64,000 nucleotides of DNA, taken from positions 2,108,001 to 2,172,000 of the forward strand of contig NZ_CP076023.1 in NCBI RefSeq assembly GCF_018623035.1, in the 5' to 3' direction. The notes under the pieces were generated by a model. The model saw nothing but the letters and a program-made list of their open reading frames with translations, ran no database searches and was not told where the DNA came from. Of the stretch, positions 25,300 through 35,295 are shown piece after piece (the stretch's first letter is position 1; each line of letters opens with the position of its first letter). Both the position numbers and the translations under genes were made by a program. The DNA comes from Cellulomonas dongxiuzhuiae. GTDB taxonomy: Bacteria > Actinomycetota > Actinomycetes > Actinomycetales > Cellulomonadaceae.

Positions 25300-26765
25300 G
25301 CGAGCACGTCGACGTCGTCGTCGTGGGCGCGGGCAACGCCGGGTTCTGCGCGGCGCTCGCCGCGGCCGAACGCGGCCGGCGCGTGCTCGTGCTGGAGAAG
25401 GCACCGCAGGAGCTCGCCGGCGGCAACTCGTACTTCACCCACGGGGCCACGCGGTTCGTCCACGACGGGCTGGACGACGTGAGGTCGCTCGTGGAGCCCG
25501 ACGAGCGGTTCGGGATCACCACGGTGCCGCCGTACACGGCCGAGGAGTACGAGGCGGACATCACCCTCCTCAGCGGCGGGCGCAACGACGAGGACCGCAC
25601 CCGGGTCCTGGTGGCGGAGAGCCACGACGCGATGTCGTGGCTGCGCGGCCTGGGCATGCGGTACGAGCTCATGTACGGCCGGCAGGCCTACTTCCTCGAG
25701 GACGGCAGCGTGCTGTTCTGGGGCGGCCTGCACGTCGGCAACGTCGACGGCGGCATCGGCATGATCGCCGACTACACCCGCATCGCCCGCGAGCGCGGGA
25801 TCGAGATCCGGTACGGCAGCCGGGTCACCTCGCTGGTGCGCGACGGCGACGGCCCGGTGCGGGGCGTCGTCGTCTCCGGCCCGGACGGCGACCCGTACAC
25901 CGTGGGCGCCGAGTCGGTCGTCCTCGCCGCCGGCGGCTTCCACGCCAGTCCCGAGATGCGGGTGCAGCACTTCGGCGAGCAGTGGCGCGAGGCGGTGGTC
26001 CGCGGGACCCCGTCGAGCACGGGAGACCTCATCGTCGCCGCCCAGGCGGTGGGCGCCGCCCTGGACGGCGACTACGACGCGCCGCACGCCACCATGATCG
26101 ACGCGTTCCACAGCGCCAACTCGTCGAACCGGGAGCTCACGAACAGGCTCGCCCGGCTCTCGTACCCCCTCGGGATCATCGTCAACCGTGCCGGGCGGCG
26201 GTTCGTGGACGAGGGCGAGGGTTTCCGCAACTACACCTACTCGCGCATCGGCAAGGAGGTGCTCAAGCAGCCCGACGGTCTCGCGTTCCAGATCTTCGAC
26301 GACTCGGTGCGACTCCACCTGCGGTCCGACCAGTACGCCATGCCCGGCGCGACGGTCGTCACCGCCGACACGGTCGAGGAGCTGGCCACCAGGGCGGGGA
26401 TCGACGTCGAGGGGCTGGTCGCGACCGTGGCCGAGTTCAACGCCGCCGTCGACGAGGCCCGTCCGTTCGACCCCGCGGTGCTCGACGGCCGCGCCGCCCG
26501 GGTGGAGCCGCCCAAGTCGAACTGGGCGGTCGCGCTCGAGAACGCGCCGCTGTGGTGCTACCCCGTGACGTGCGGGATCACCTTCACCTACGGCGGGCTC
26601 GCGTCCGACGCCGACGCCCGGGTGCTCGACGGCACGGGGCGCCCGATCCCCGGTCTGTTCGTCGCCGGCGAGATGATGGGCGGCCTGTTCTGGGGCGGCT
26701 ACCCGGGCGGCGCCGGACTCGCCTCCGGGCAGGTCTTCGGGCGTCGTGCCGGGGCGAGTGCGTGA
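25296..26765 (+). CDS. FAD-dependent oxidoreductase, tricarballylate dehydrogenase-like (third of three)
   Basis: The 489-residue flavoprotein begins 'MSEHVDVVVVGAGNAGFCAALAAAERG' and shows 'LAGGNSYFTHGATR', 'VVLAAGGFHASPEM', 'GIIVNRAGRRFVDEGEG' and the C-terminal 'GLFVAGEMMGGLFWGGYPGGAGLASGQVFGRRAG', the pattern seen in TcuA and related fumarate-reductase-type enzymes. The ATG at 25296 overlaps the preceding stop (ATGA). Together with the second flavoprotein it may form a heterodimer or act on consecutive intermediates; the sequence does not decide between these. No partner iron-sulfur/haem protein (TcuB-like) is present in the window. Confidence 0.86.
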   Translation: MSEHVDVVVVGAGNAGFCAALAAAERGRRVLVLEKAPQELAGGNSYFTHGATRFVHDGLDDVRSLVEPDERFGITTVPPYTAEEYEADITLLSGGRNDEDRTRVLVAESHDAMSWLRGLGMRYELMYGRQAYFLEDGSVLFWGGLHVGNVDGGIGMIADYTRIARERGIEIRYGSRVTSLVRDGDGPVRGVVVSGPDGDPYTVGAESVVLAAGGFHASPEMRVQHFGEQWREAVVRGTPSSTGDLIVAAQAVGAALDGDYDAPHATMIDAFHSANSSNRELTNRLARLSYPLGIIVNRAGRRFVDEGEGFRNYTYSRIGKEVLKQPDGLAFQIFDDSVRLHLRSDQYAMPGATVVTADTVEELATRAGIDVEGLVATVAEFNAAVDEARPFDPAVLDGRAARVEPPKSNWAVALENAPLWCYPVTCGITFTYGGLASDADARVLDGTGRPIPGLFVAGEMMGGLFWGGYPGGAGLASGQVFGRRAGASA

Positions 26766-26772
26766 CCCTGCG

Positions 26773-27924
26773 ATGACGGGCAGGGCGCCGCGATCAGGGT
26801 TGTGGGTCGTCCTGGCCGCGAACGTCCTGTGCGCGGCCGGGGTCTTCGCGATCCGCCCGACGCTGTCCTACCGGGCCGTCGAGCTCGGGATCGGGCCGCA
26901 GTGGGTCGGAGTCGTCGGCTCGGCGTACGCCGTGACGGCGTTGGTGAGCGCGCCGGCGCTGGGTCAGCTCGCCGACCGGCGCGGGCAGCGCACGGCGACG
27001 TTCATCGGTGCCTGCACGATGGTCCTGGCGGGCGTGCTGCTGTGCACGGCCGACGGTCTGCCTGCGATCCTCGTCGGGTCGGCCGTCCTCGGCCTCGGGC
27101 ACTTCCTCACCCTCATCGGGCTCCAGATGGCGGCCGGGCAGATCGGGTTGGCACAGGCGCAGGTGCACCGCGTCTTCGGGGCGTTCGCCGTGTCCTCCGC
27201 GCTCGGTCAGATGCTCGGTCCCGGCCTGATCGCCGTGGTGGGCCGCGGGAGCGTCGTGCCGCCCACGCTCGTGATCCTCGTGATCGCGACGAGCGTGCTG
27301 GCCGTCATGCCCGTGCTCACGGCGTGGCTCCCCGCGGGGGAGACGGCACGACGGGTGCACGGCTCGTGGTCGACCGTCTTGCGCATCCGCGGCCTGGCCG
27401 ACGTGGTCCTCATCAGCGGACTGGTGGTCGCCGCCATCGACCTGACGGCGATCTACCTCCCGCTGCTGGGGTCCGAGCGTCAGCTCAGCTCGGCGTTCGT
27501 CGGGCTGCTCATGGCGGTGCGGGCGGCCAGCTCGATGCTCGTGCGGGTGTTCCTGGGCCGGTGGATCGCGCGGTTCGGCGCACGCGCGGTGCTCCTCGTC
27601 GCCCTCGGCGCCTCGACGGTCGCCATGGCCCTGCTGCCGTTGCACGTGCCGGCGTGGGCGCTGATCGCGCTCGTCCTGGTGATCGGGATGGGCCTGGGGG
27701 TCGGAGATCCGGTGACTGCCGCCTGGGCGTCGCTCATGGCCCCTGTCGGCGGTCAGGGACGTGTCCAGTCGTACCGCCTCATGGCCAACCGCGTCGGGCA
27801 GATCGCCATCCCGCTGGCGGCCGGCGCCCTCACTCCCGTCGCCGGCGTGGCAGGCGGCTTCTGGCTCGTGACCGGCTGCCTCGTCGTGGCGGTCGGGATC
27901 GCGCGCCGCGTACGAGGGCCGTGA
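26773..27924 (+). CDS. Major facilitator superfamily transporter
   Basis: The 383-residue membrane protein has about twelve hydrophobic segments and an MFS loop 2-3 motif ('GQLADRRGQRTATFIGA', about residues 56-72). The second half has a related arginine-rich loop ('GRWIARFGARAVLLV'). ATG 26773 was chosen; GTG 26746 or 26758 would overlap the flavoprotein gene. It is the last gene of the tightly packed run. With an ABC importer already at the front of the operon, it may export a product or provide low-affinity uptake of the same compound. Confidence 0.87.
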   Translation: MTGRAPRSGLWVVLAANVLCAAGVFAIRPTLSYRAVELGIGPQWVGVVGSAYAVTALVSAPALGQLADRRGQRTATFIGACTMVLAGVLLCTADGLPAILVGSAVLGLGHFLTLIGLQMAAGQIGLAQAQVHRVFGAFAVSSALGQMLGPGLIAVVGRGSVVPPTLVILVIATSVLAVMPVLTAWLPAGETARRVHGSWSTVLRIRGLADVVLISGLVVAAIDLTAIYLPLLGSERQLSSAFVGLLMAVRAASSMLVRVFLGRWIARFGARAVLLVALGASTVAMALLPLHVPAWALIALVLVIGMGLGVGDPVTAAWASLMAPVGGQGRVQSYRLMANRVGQIAIPLAAGALTPVAGVAGGFWLVTGCLVVAVGIARRVRGP

Positions 27925-28011
27925 CGCCGGGTCGGCCCGTGCCGCGGCGACCACTCGCAGGAACCACCACCCGGACCGGAGCCACCCGGTCGCCCGACGA
28001 GAGGAAACCCC

Positions 28012-29862
28012 GTGACCGCCACCCTCACCGAGCCCCCGTCCCCGGGCGCCGACACGCCCCCTGCTCGCCGGCACGGCCGCCTCCAGGCATGGGTCGCGTC
28101 GATCGCCGAGCTCACGCAGCCGGACGAGGTCGTCTGGTGCGACGGCTCCGACGCGGAGTACGACCGGCTGTGCGACCTGCTCGTCGACAGGGGGACGTTC
28201 GTCCGCCTGGACCGCGCCAGGCGCCCGCGCAGCTTCCTCGCCCGTTCCGCACCCGACGACGTCGCCCGCGTGGAGAGCCGGACGTTCATCTGCTCCGAGC
28301 GGGAGTCGGACGCGGGACCGACGAACAACTGGCGCGCCCCCGGGGCGATGCGCGCGGAGCTCCAGGACGTGTTCGCCGGGTCCATGCGCGGCCGTGCGAT
28401 GTACGTCGTGCCGTTCTCCATGGGTCCGATCGGGTCGCCGCTGGCCCAGGTGGGCGTCGAGATCACCGACTCCCCCTACGTCGTGGTCTCGATGCACCTC
28501 ATGACCCGCGTCGGTACGCGGGTGCTGGAGGAGCTCGGCGCCGACGGACGCTTCGTGCCGGCGGTGCACAGCGTCGGGATGCCGCTGGTGGACGCCGCGG
28601 GCGAGCGTCGGGAGGACGTCGCGTGGCCGTGCCACGCCACCAAGTACATCTGCCACTTCCCCGAGACTCGGGAGATCTGGTCCTACGGCTCGGGGTACGG
28701 CGGCAACGCGCTCCTGGGCAAGAAGTGCTTCGCCCTGCGGATCGCCTCGGTCATGGGCCGTGACGAGGGATGGCTCGCCGAGCACATGCTGCTCCTGCGG
28801 CTGACGTCACCCGAAGGTCGCCGTTTCCACGTCGCCGCGGCGTTCCCCTCGGCGTGCGGCAAGACGAACCTCGCGATGATCACTCCCACCGTCCCGGGCT
28901 GGACCGCCGAGACGATCGGGGACGACATCGCGTGGATGCGCCCCGGAGACGCCGGGACGGACGGTCGGCTGCGTGCGATCAATCCCGAGGCCGGTTTCTT
29001 CGGGGTCGCCCCCGGCACCGGCGAGTCCACCAATCCCGTGGCCGTGCGCATGGTCGCCTCCGACACCGTGTTCACCAACGTCGCGCTCACGGACGACGGC
29101 GACGTGTGGTGGGAGGGCCTCACGGACGAGGTCCCGGAGCACCTCACCGACTGGCAGGGCCGGGACTGGACGCCCGCCACCGGGCGGCCTGCGGCGCACC
29201 CGAACTCGCGGTTCACCGTCCGCGCCGAGCGCTGCCCGAGCATCGCCGACACCTGGCAGGACCCGGACGGCGTCCCGATCGACGCGATCGTGTTCGGCGG
29301 ACGTCGCGCGACGAACGTCCCCCTGGTCGCCGAGGCGTACGACTGGGCGCATGGCGTGCTGATGGGCGCGACCGTCTCGTCCGAGCAGACCGCGGCGGCC
29401 GAGGGCCCGGTGGGGGCGCGGCGCCGGGATCCCTTCGCGATGCTGCCGTTCTGCGGCTACGCCATGGCCGACCACTGGGCGCACTGGCTGCGCATCGGCG
29501 AGCAGCTGGGACCGAACGCGCCGCGCATCTTCAGCGTCAACTGGTTCCGCAAGGGGCCGGACGGGTACCTGTGGCCGGGCTTCGGGGACAACGCGCGGGT
29601 GCTGGCCTGGCTGCTCGGCCGCGTCGCGGGCACGACGGCCGCGACACCGTCCCCGCTCGGCCTGCTCCCGGCACCCGGTGCGCTCGACGTCGACGGGCTG
29701 GACCTCGACCCGGGTGCACTGGAGGAGCTGTTCCGGATCGACACCGACGCCTGGCTGCGCGAGGCCGCCGACGCCGAGCAGTGGCTCGCAGGGTTCGGGG
29801 ACCGCGTGCCTCACGCGATCACCGACCAGCTCGCGCTGCAGAAGGACCGCCTCACCGCCTGA
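28012..29862 (+). CDS. pckG: Phosphoenolpyruvate carboxykinase (GTP)
   Basis: This 616-residue GTP-dependent PEPCK converts oxaloacetate plus GTP into PEP, CO2 and GDP, the entry to gluconeogenesis. It shows the PEPCK-specific kinase loop '[12 protein letters not shown]' (about residues 279-290), 'IGDDIAWM' metal ligands, 'GFFGVAPGT' and the nucleotide-binding '[18 protein letters not shown]'. The GTG at 28012 has a GAGAGGA site and is 87 bases behind the MFS gene. It may be read through from the catabolic operon or have its own promoter; the location fits growth on an acid that ends in C4 or C3 intermediates. Confidence 0.96.
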   Translation: MTATLTEPPSPGADTPPARRHGRLQAWVASIAELTQPDEVVWCDGSDAEYDRLCDLLVDRGTFVRLDRARRPRSFLARSAPDDVARVESRTFICSERESDAGPTNNWRAPGAMRAELQDVFAGSMRGRAMYVVPFSMGPIGSPLAQVGVEITDSPYVVVSMHLMTRVGTRVLEELGADGRFVPAVHSVGMPLVDAAGERREDVAWPCHATKYICHFPETREIWSYGSGYGGNALLGKKCFALRIASVMGRDEGWLAEHMLLLRLTSPEGRRFHVAAAFPSACGKTNLAMITPTVPGWTAETIGDDIAWMRPGDAGTDGRLRAINPEAGFFGVAPGTGESTNPVAVRMVASDTVFTNVALTDDGDVWWEGLTDEVPEHLTDWQGRDWTPATGRPAAHPNSRFTVRAERCPSIADTWQDPDGVPIDAIVFGGRRATNVPLVAEAYDWAHGVLMGATVSSEQTAAAEGPVGARRRDPFAMLPFCGYAMADHWAHWLRIGEQLGPNAPRIFSVNWFRKGPDGYLWPGFGDNARVLAWLLGRVAGTTAATPSPLGLLPAPGALDVDGLDLDPGALEELFRIDTDAWLREAADAEQWLAGFGDRVPHAITDQLALQKDRLTA

Positions 29863-29906
29863 TCCCGCGGGGCGCGTCCAGCGACGAGGCTCTCCGTGGG
29901 ACGCAA

Positions 29907-29938
29907 GAGGCTCCGACCAGATCTCTGGTCGGAGCCTC
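29907..29938. terminator. Bidirectional terminator between pckG and tRNA-Pro
   Basis: A perfect 14-base-pair stem (29907-29920 with 29925-29938) has a four-base loop, 45 bases after pckG and directly behind the 3' end of the minus-strand tRNA. It can serve both convergent transcripts. Confidence 0.75.
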
Positions 29939-29943
29939 GTCCG

Positions 29944-30017
<74 letters not shown>

Positions 30018-30108
30018 TCGGTCCCCGCAGGAACCTCGAAGACTCTATCGCACCCGATGCCGCTCCCCCGACCACATACCGGTGCCGGGCGCGTCACGGG
30101 CGGCCGCG

Positions 30109-31167
30109 TCACGCGGTCGCGTCGCGCTCCTCGCGCCGCCGCCGCAGCACCTCGAGCTCGGCACCGACGACCCCCAGCACGAGCAGGTCGACGAGCAGAC
30201 CCCACGACGCGTCCCACTGGGAGAGCCGGAACAGGAAGAACTGCGTCACCAGCAGGCTGACGAGCACCGCGCGGCGGAACCACAGGTAGCCGTCGACCGC
30301 GTCGTGGCGGACGCGCGCCAGCCCCACGCCGGCCAGCACGACGCTCGCCGCGCCCGCCACGAGCGCGCCGGCGACCACCCAGCCCGGGGACCGGTCGCCG
30401 CCCCACCACCGGACCACGGCACCGGTCACCGTCACACCGGACGTGCCGACGAGCACCGCGACGGCGAGCCACGGCACGAACCGCGCCCGCACCAGCGTGT
30501 GCAGCACGCGCACGACGGCCGAGGCGACGAGCCCCACGGTGTCGGGCAGCTCGGCGTGGTCCTCCTCGATGCTGCGCAGCAGCGCGCGCGTCTCCCGCGC
30601 ACCGGGCACGTCGCCCGCATCGGCCAGGCGCGCCTCCGCGCGGTGCCGGGCCGCGGGCGTGAACCCGCCGACGACGCCTGCGACGGCCTCGTCCACGGCC
30701 CCCGCGAGCGCCTCGCGCGGGTCGCGCGGACGCCGGCCGTGCAGCGTGTCGGCGACCAGGCCCAGACCGACCACCGTCGCGTAGATGATGGCCGCGGTCG
30801 GCTCGTAGAAGTAGTCGTTGTCCGACGTGACGAACTTGCCGACCTCGTCGACGAACAGCCCGAACCCGATGCCGCCGACCAGCGCCCCCAGCGGGCGCAG
30901 CGACGGCCCGACGAACGACAGCAGCAGCACGAACGCCACGGCCATGAGCAGACCGCCCCACAGCACGTGGGCGATGTGCAGGCCGGAGCCCCCGAGCTGC
31001 GGGTAGCCCGTCGCGGCGAGCAGGGCTCGCGTCAGCAGCACCGTGGCGGCCGTCGCGACGAGGAACGTGGCGAGGTGCCGCGGTCCGCGGGGGTCGCGCG
31101 GCAGACCGAGGCGCAGCATGGCGTGCGTCGCCGCGCGCGCGGCGTCCTCCGGCGGCCGGGCTCTCAC
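30109..31167 (-). CDS. Predicted integral membrane protein downstream of der
   Basis: The 352-residue protein has several hydrophobic segments: four in the N-terminal half (about residues 34-140), then a soluble central part (about 145-215) and three or more C-terminal segments. The motif 'GGIGFGLFVDEVGKFVTSDNDYFYEPTAAIIYATVV' is distinctive. I do not recognise a characterised family. It starts seven bases after the der stop and so is probably the last gene of the long minus-strand run. The GTG at 31167 is the only start near der. Confidence 0.7.
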   Translation of the reverse strand: MRARPPEDAARAATHAMLRLGLPRDPRGPRHLATFLVATAATVLLTRALLAATGYPQLGGSGLHIAHVLWGGLLMAVAFVLLLSFVGPSLRPLGALVGGIGFGLFVDEVGKFVTSDNDYFYEPTAAIIYATVVGLGLVADTLHGRRPRDPREALAGAVDEAVAGVVGGFTPAARHRAEARLADAGDVPGARETRALLRSIEEDHAELPDTVGLVASAVVRVLHTLVRARFVPWLAVAVLVGTSGVTVTGAVVRWWGGDRSPGWVVAGALVAGAASVVLAGVGLARVRHDAVDGYLWFRRAVLVSLLVTQFFLFRLSQWDASWGLLVDLLVLGVVGAELEVLRRRREERDATA

Positions 31168-31174
31168 CCGCGCG

Positions 31175-32716
31175 TCACCGCTTGCGCTTCTCGCGGACGC
31201 GCACCGAGATCGTGATGGGGGTGCCCTCGAACCCGAACGTCTCGCGCAGGCGGCGCTCGATGAACCGGCGGTACGTCGGCTCGAGGAACCCGCTGGCGAA
31301 GATGACGAACCGGGGCGGGCGCGTCGAGGCCTGGGTGGCGAACAGGATGCGCGGCTGCTTGCCGCCGCGCAGCGGGTGCGGGTGCGCGGAGACGAGCTCG
31401 CCGAGGAACGCGTTGAGACGCCCGGTGGAGATGCGGGTGTCCCACGACGCGAGCGACCGCTCCAGGGCGGGCACGAGCCGGTCGGTGTGCCACCCGGTGC
31501 GGGCGGAGACGTTCACGCGGGGCGCCCACTGCACCTGGACGAGCTGCTGGTCGATCTCGCGCTCGAGGTAGGGACGGCGGTCGTCGTCCATGAGGTCCCA
31601 CTTGTTGTACGCCAGGACCAGCGCACGGCCCGCGTCGATGACGTGCTGCACGATGCGGATGTCCTGCTCCGTCATGGGCGCCGAGGCGTCCACGAGCACG
31701 ACCGCGACCTCGGCCTTCTCGATGGCCGCCTGGGTGCGCAGGGACGCGTAGAAGTCGGCGCCGGACGTCTGGTGCACGCGGCGGCGGATGCCGGCGGTGT
31801 CGACGAAGACCCACGGCTTGCCGCCGAGCGCGACGAGCTCGTCGACCGGGTCGCGCGTGGTGCCGGCGACGTCGTCGACGACGACGCGCTCGGAACCGAC
31901 GACCTTGTTCAGCAGCGAGGACTTGCCGACGTTGGGGCGTCCGACCAGCGCGACGCGGCGCGGACCGTCCGGCAGGGGCGTGGCGTGCGCCGAGACCCTG
32001 GGCAGGGCGGCCATCGCGGCGTCGAGCAGGTCGCCCGTGCCGCGTCCGTGCAGCGCCGAGATCGGGTGCGGCTGGCCCAGGCCGAGGGACCACAGCGTGG
32101 CCGCGTCCGCCTCGACCGCGGGGCCGTCGACCTTGTTGGCGACGAGCACGACGGGCTTGCCCGAGCGGCGCAGCAGGCGCACGACCTGCTCGTCGGTGTC
32201 GGTGGAGCCGACGGTCGCGTCCACGACGAACAGCACGGCGTCGGCGAGCTCGATCGCGACCTCCGCCTGCTGGGCGACCGCCTTGTGGATGCCCGCGACA
32301 TCGACCTCCCAGCCGCCGGTGTCCACGAGCGTGAAGCGTCGCCCCGACCACTCGGCGGGGTAGCTGACGCGGTCGCGCGTGACGCCGGGGTTGTCCTCGA
32401 CGACGGCCTCGCGCCGGCCGATGATGCGGTTGACCAGGGTCGACTTGCCGACGTTGGGGCGTCCGACCACGGCCAGCACCGGCAGCGTCGTGGCGATCTC
32501 GCGGTCGTCGCCGTCGGTGCCGTCACCCTCGAGGAGGGCCAGGTCCTCGTCCGCGAGGTCGTACTCCGCGAGACCGGCGAGCAGGGCCCGCTCACGTGCC
32601 GCGTCGTCGACGCCGTCGGTCTGCGACGCGTCCACGGTCGGGGCCGCGGCGGGGTCGGCGGGGTCGACCCGGTGGTCGTCCGAGGCGTGCGTCGTGGTGG
32701 CGTCCGGCTGCTCCAT
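31175..32716 (-). CDS. der: Ribosome biogenesis GTPase Der (EngA)
   Basis: The 513-residue GTPase has two tandem G domains, each with G1 'GRPNVGKS' (followed by 'TLVN' and 'SLLN'), 'VDTGGW'/'VDTAGI' G3 motifs and 'NKVD'/'NKWD' G4 motifs, plus a C-terminal KH-like domain ending KREKRKR-like basic residues. It assists 50S subunit maturation. An acidic N-terminal extension of about 75 residues precedes the first G domain, as in other actinobacteria. The ATG at 32716 ('[10 protein letters not shown]') is preferred over a longer GTG frame that would run into a low-complexity, non-conserved sequence. It lies 79 bases after plsC. Confidence 0.95.
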   Translation of the reverse strand: MEQPDATTTHASDDHRVDPADPAAAPTVDASQTDGVDDAARERALLAGLAEYDLADEDLALLEGDGTDGDDREIATTLPVLAVVGRPNVGKSTLVNRIIGRREAVVEDNPGVTRDRVSYPAEWSGRRFTLVDTGGWEVDVAGIHKAVAQQAEVAIELADAVLFVVDATVGSTDTDEQVVRLLRRSGKPVVLVANKVDGPAVEADAATLWSLGLGQPHPISALHGRGTGDLLDAAMAALPRVSAHATPLPDGPRRVALVGRPNVGKSSLLNKVVGSERVVVDDVAGTTRDPVDELVALGGKPWVFVDTAGIRRRVHQTSGADFYASLRTQAAIEKAEVAVVLVDASAPMTEQDIRIVQHVIDAGRALVLAYNKWDLMDDDRRPYLEREIDQQLVQVQWAPRVNVSARTGWHTDRLVPALERSLASWDTRISTGRLNAFLGELVSAHPHPLRGGKQPRILFATQASTRPPRFVIFASGFLEPTYRRFIERRLRETFGFEGTPITISVRVREKRKR

Positions 32717-32795
32717 GCACCCATTGTCCCCCGCCGCGCGCGCCCGTCCCGCCAACCGTCCCCAGGCACGCCCCCGAGCGCGGTGTCCCGCGCCG

Positions 32796-33491
32796 TCAGA
32801 CGGTCGCGCGCGGCTCGTCCTCGGGCAGGTGCACACCGGTGCGCACCTGCGCCGATGCGAGCAGGTCGGACATGGCGTCGCGGATCACGACCGCCGCGTG
32901 GTCGACGGCGGCGCGGCGCGACAGGCCATCGGTGCGCACGTCGACCGGGTGCCCGAACTCCACGACGAGGTCGCGCCGCAGCGTCGGCAGCCCGCGGGCC
33001 GACTCCCCCGTGCGGCGCGTGCCGAGGATCGCGACCGGCACGACCAGCGCCTCACCGTTGACCGCGAGCCACGCGGCCCCCGCGCGCACCTGCTCCGCGG
33101 TGCCGCGACCGCGCGTCCCCTCCGGGAAGATGCCCACCGCACCGCCGCGGCGCAGCACCCCCACGGCCGACTGCAGCGCGGCACGCGCCATCGTGCGGTC
33201 GACGGGGATCTGCCCGGCGGCCCGCAGGACGGCCCCCAGCGGACCACGGAACATCTCGGCCTTGACGAGGATGTGCAGGCCGCGCGGCGAGACACCGGCC
33301 AGCAGCGGACCGTCCAGCAGCGTGACGTGGTTCGCCGCGAAGACCACCGCACCCGTGCGCGGCACCCGCTGGGCACCCGTGACGTGGGTGTCCCACACGA
33401 CACGGGCGAGGAACCGGCCCACCCACCGCGACCACCGGGGCCCGTGCGCCGAGGGCACGTGCGGCTCGGGCGTCGCCGCGGCACGTGTCAC
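32796..33491 (-). CDS. 1-acyl-sn-glycerol-3-phosphate acyltransferase (PlsC family)
   Basis: The 231-residue acyltransferase has the H-x4-D motif in 'NHVTLLDG' (about residues 54-61), 'IPVDR' and the 'FPEGTRGRG' phosphate-binding motif (about 122-130). It transfers an acyl chain to lysophosphatidic acid in membrane phospholipid synthesis. It overlaps cmk by four bases (GTGA), the usual cmk-plsC-der order of actinobacteria. The GTG start is fixed by that overlap. Confidence 0.9.
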   Translation of the reverse strand: MTRAAATPEPHVPSAHGPRWSRWVGRFLARVVWDTHVTGAQRVPRTGAVVFAANHVTLLDGPLLAGVSPRGLHILVKAEMFRGPLGAVLRAAGQIPVDRTMARAALQSAVGVLRRGGAVGIFPEGTRGRGTAEQVRAGAAWLAVNGEALVVPVAILGTRRTGESARGLPTLRRDLVVEFGHPVDVRTDGLSRRAAVDHAAVVIRDAMSDLLASAQVRTGVHLPEDEPRATV

Positions 33492-34189
33492 GCCCGGGTC
33501 CCCCGTGCGCGCTCGACGACGTCGAGGACCGCGTCCACCGTCTGCTCGAGGTCCAGCTCCGAGGAGTCCACCGTCACGACGCCGTCGGCCGCGACGTGGA
33601 ACTGCACGACGGTCGAGTCGTCCGCGTCACGGCGCACCACCTGGTCGTGGGTCGCGGAGATCGCCGCGGCGTCGTCGGTCCCGTGCAGCTCGCGGGCCCG
33701 CCGCGCGAGGCGAGCCTCCTCCGAGGCCGTCAGCAGCACCCGGACGTCGGCGTCCGGGGCGACGACGGTCGTGATGTCGCGTCCCTCCGCGACGACGCCC
33801 CGCCCGCCGGACCACCCGCCGGTGCGCTCCGCGTCGATGACGGCGCGCTGGCGCCGTCCCAGCTCCGCGCGCGCGTCGAGGTTGGTCGCCACCGCGCTGA
33901 CGCGCGAGGAGATCTCGGTCGTGCGGATCGCGACGCCCACGTCACGCCCGTCGACGACGACGGTGGGCCCGGTCGGGTCCACCCCCACCACGAGCGGGAG
34001 GTCGCGCACCGCCTGCGCCACCGCGGCCTGGTCCGTCAGGGGCACGCCCTGGTCGAGGCACCACCACGTCGCCGCGCGGTACATCGCCCCCGTGTCGAGG
34101 TACGCCAGGCCGAGCCGGCGCGCGACCTCGCGCGACACGCTCGACTTGCCCGACCCCGACGGTCCGTCCACCGCCACGACGGTGCTCAC
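33488..34189 (-). CDS. cmk: Cytidylate kinase
   Basis: The 233-residue enzyme phosphorylates CMP and dCMP. It starts 'MSTVVAVDGPSGSGKSSVSREVARRLG' with the P-loop at residues 9-17, and has 'YLDTGAMYRA', 'GRDIGT'-equivalent 'GRDITTVVAPDAD' and the LID-region 'RRARELHG'. GTG 34189 gives the normal family length and a GTGA overlap with the prephenate dehydrogenase stop; the frame remains open upstream, but that sequence lies on top of tyrA. Confidence 0.93.
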   Translation of the reverse strand: MSTVVAVDGPSGSGKSSVSREVARRLGLAYLDTGAMYRAATWWCLDQGVPLTDQAAVAQAVRDLPLVVGVDPTGPTVVVDGRDVGVAIRTTEISSRVSAVATNLDARAELGRRQRAVIDAERTGGWSGGRGVVAEGRDITTVVAPDADVRVLLTASEEARLARRARELHGTDDAAAISATHDQVVRRDADDSTVVQFHVAADGVVTVDSSELDLEQTVDAVLDVVERARGTRA

Positions 34190-35295
34190 CTCACCAGCCT
34201 CCAATCCCGAGCGGTCAGCTCGGTCTCCAGGTGCGACGCCCGGGCGGGCAGCACCGCGATCGACGCCATGCCGACGGGACGTCCCGCCGCGTGCTCGAGC
34301 TCCAGGTCCTCCAGGTTCACGCCGGCGGCGCCGACGTCGGCCAGCAGGCGAGCGAGCTCGCCCGGCCGGTCCGGGACCAGCACGGTTACGACGGCGTACT
34401 GCTTGCGCGCCCCCCCGTGCTTGCCGGGGATGCGTGCGGCGCCCGTGCCGCCGTCCGCGATGGTGCGGGCGATCGCCGCGAGCGCGCCCAGCTCGACGTC
34501 CTCCGGACCGGTGGCCGACGCGGCCAGGTCGAGCGCGCCGAGGACCACGTCGAGGTCCGCGCGCAGCGCGACCAGCACGTCGCGCACCGCGGCGGCGTTG
34601 GCCGCCAGGATCGAGGTCCACAGGGCCGGGTCGGACGCGGCCAGCCGCGTCACGTCGCGCAGACCCTGGCCTGCGAGGGCGAGGGCGTCCTCGTCGACAC
34701 CGCGAAGCCGGGCCGCGACCAGCGACGACGCGAGCTGCGGGACGTGCGAGACGGCCGCGACGGCGGCGTCGTGCTCGTCGGCGTCCATCGCGACCGGCAC
34801 GGCGCCGACGTCGACCGCCAGGTGCCGCACCGCGAGGAGCGCGTCCTCGCGCGACGCGCCCGAGTCCGTGATGACCCACGGCCGCCCCAGGAACAGGTCG
34901 GGGACCGCGGCCGACGGGCCGGAGCGCTCGCGACCGGCCATGGGGTGCGAGCCGACGTACCGCGTCAGGTCCGCGCCGGCGGCGCGCAGCTCGGCGAGCA
35001 CGTGCCCCTTGACGCTCGCGACGTCCGTCACGACGGCGTCCGGGTGCTCCGCGAGCGCGGCCGCGACCGCGTCGGCGGTCACGTCGGGCGGTGCGGCGAC
35101 GACGACGAGGACGGGTGCGGCCGAGGAGCCGTCGACCGGTGCGCCGGCGCCCACGTCGCGGGCGAGCGTGAGCGCCGTGCGGGACGGGTCGGTGAGCTGC
35201 ACCTCGACGCCGTGGCGGCGCAGCGCCAGCCCCAGGGACGCCCCGAGGAGCCCGGTGCCGACGACGCGCACCGGGCCCGTGGTGGCGATGCTCAC
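34186..35295 (-). CDS. tyrA: Prephenate dehydrogenase with C-terminal ACT domain
   Basis: The 369-residue enzyme oxidatively decarboxylates prephenate to 4-hydroxyphenylpyruvate in tyrosine synthesis. It has the NAD-binding 'VRVVGTGLLGASLGLALRRHG' (about residues 9-29), 'TDVASVKGHVL', 'GSHPMAGRE' with the catalytic histidine (about 116-124), and 'HDAAVAAVSHVPQLASS'. A C-terminal ACT regulatory domain (about 298-368, 'VTVLVPDRPGELARLLADVGAAGVNLEDL') suggests feedback by tyrosine. Four-base overlaps join it to rluB upstream and cmk downstream. Confidence 0.92.
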   Translation of the reverse strand: MSIATTGPVRVVGTGLLGASLGLALRRHGVEVQLTDPSRTALTLARDVGAGAPVDGSSAAPVLVVVAAPPDVTADAVAAALAEHPDAVVTDVASVKGHVLAELRAAGADLTRYVGSHPMAGRERSGPSAAVPDLFLGRPWVITDSGASREDALLAVRHLAVDVGAVPVAMDADEHDAAVAAVSHVPQLASSLVAARLRGVDEDALALAGQGLRDVTRLAASDPALWTSILAANAAAVRDVLVALRADLDVVLGALDLAASATGPEDVELGALAAIARTIADGGTGAARIPGKHGGARKQYAVVTVLVPDRPGELARLLADVGAAGVNLEDLELEHAAGRPVGMASIAVLPARASHLETELTARDWRLVR

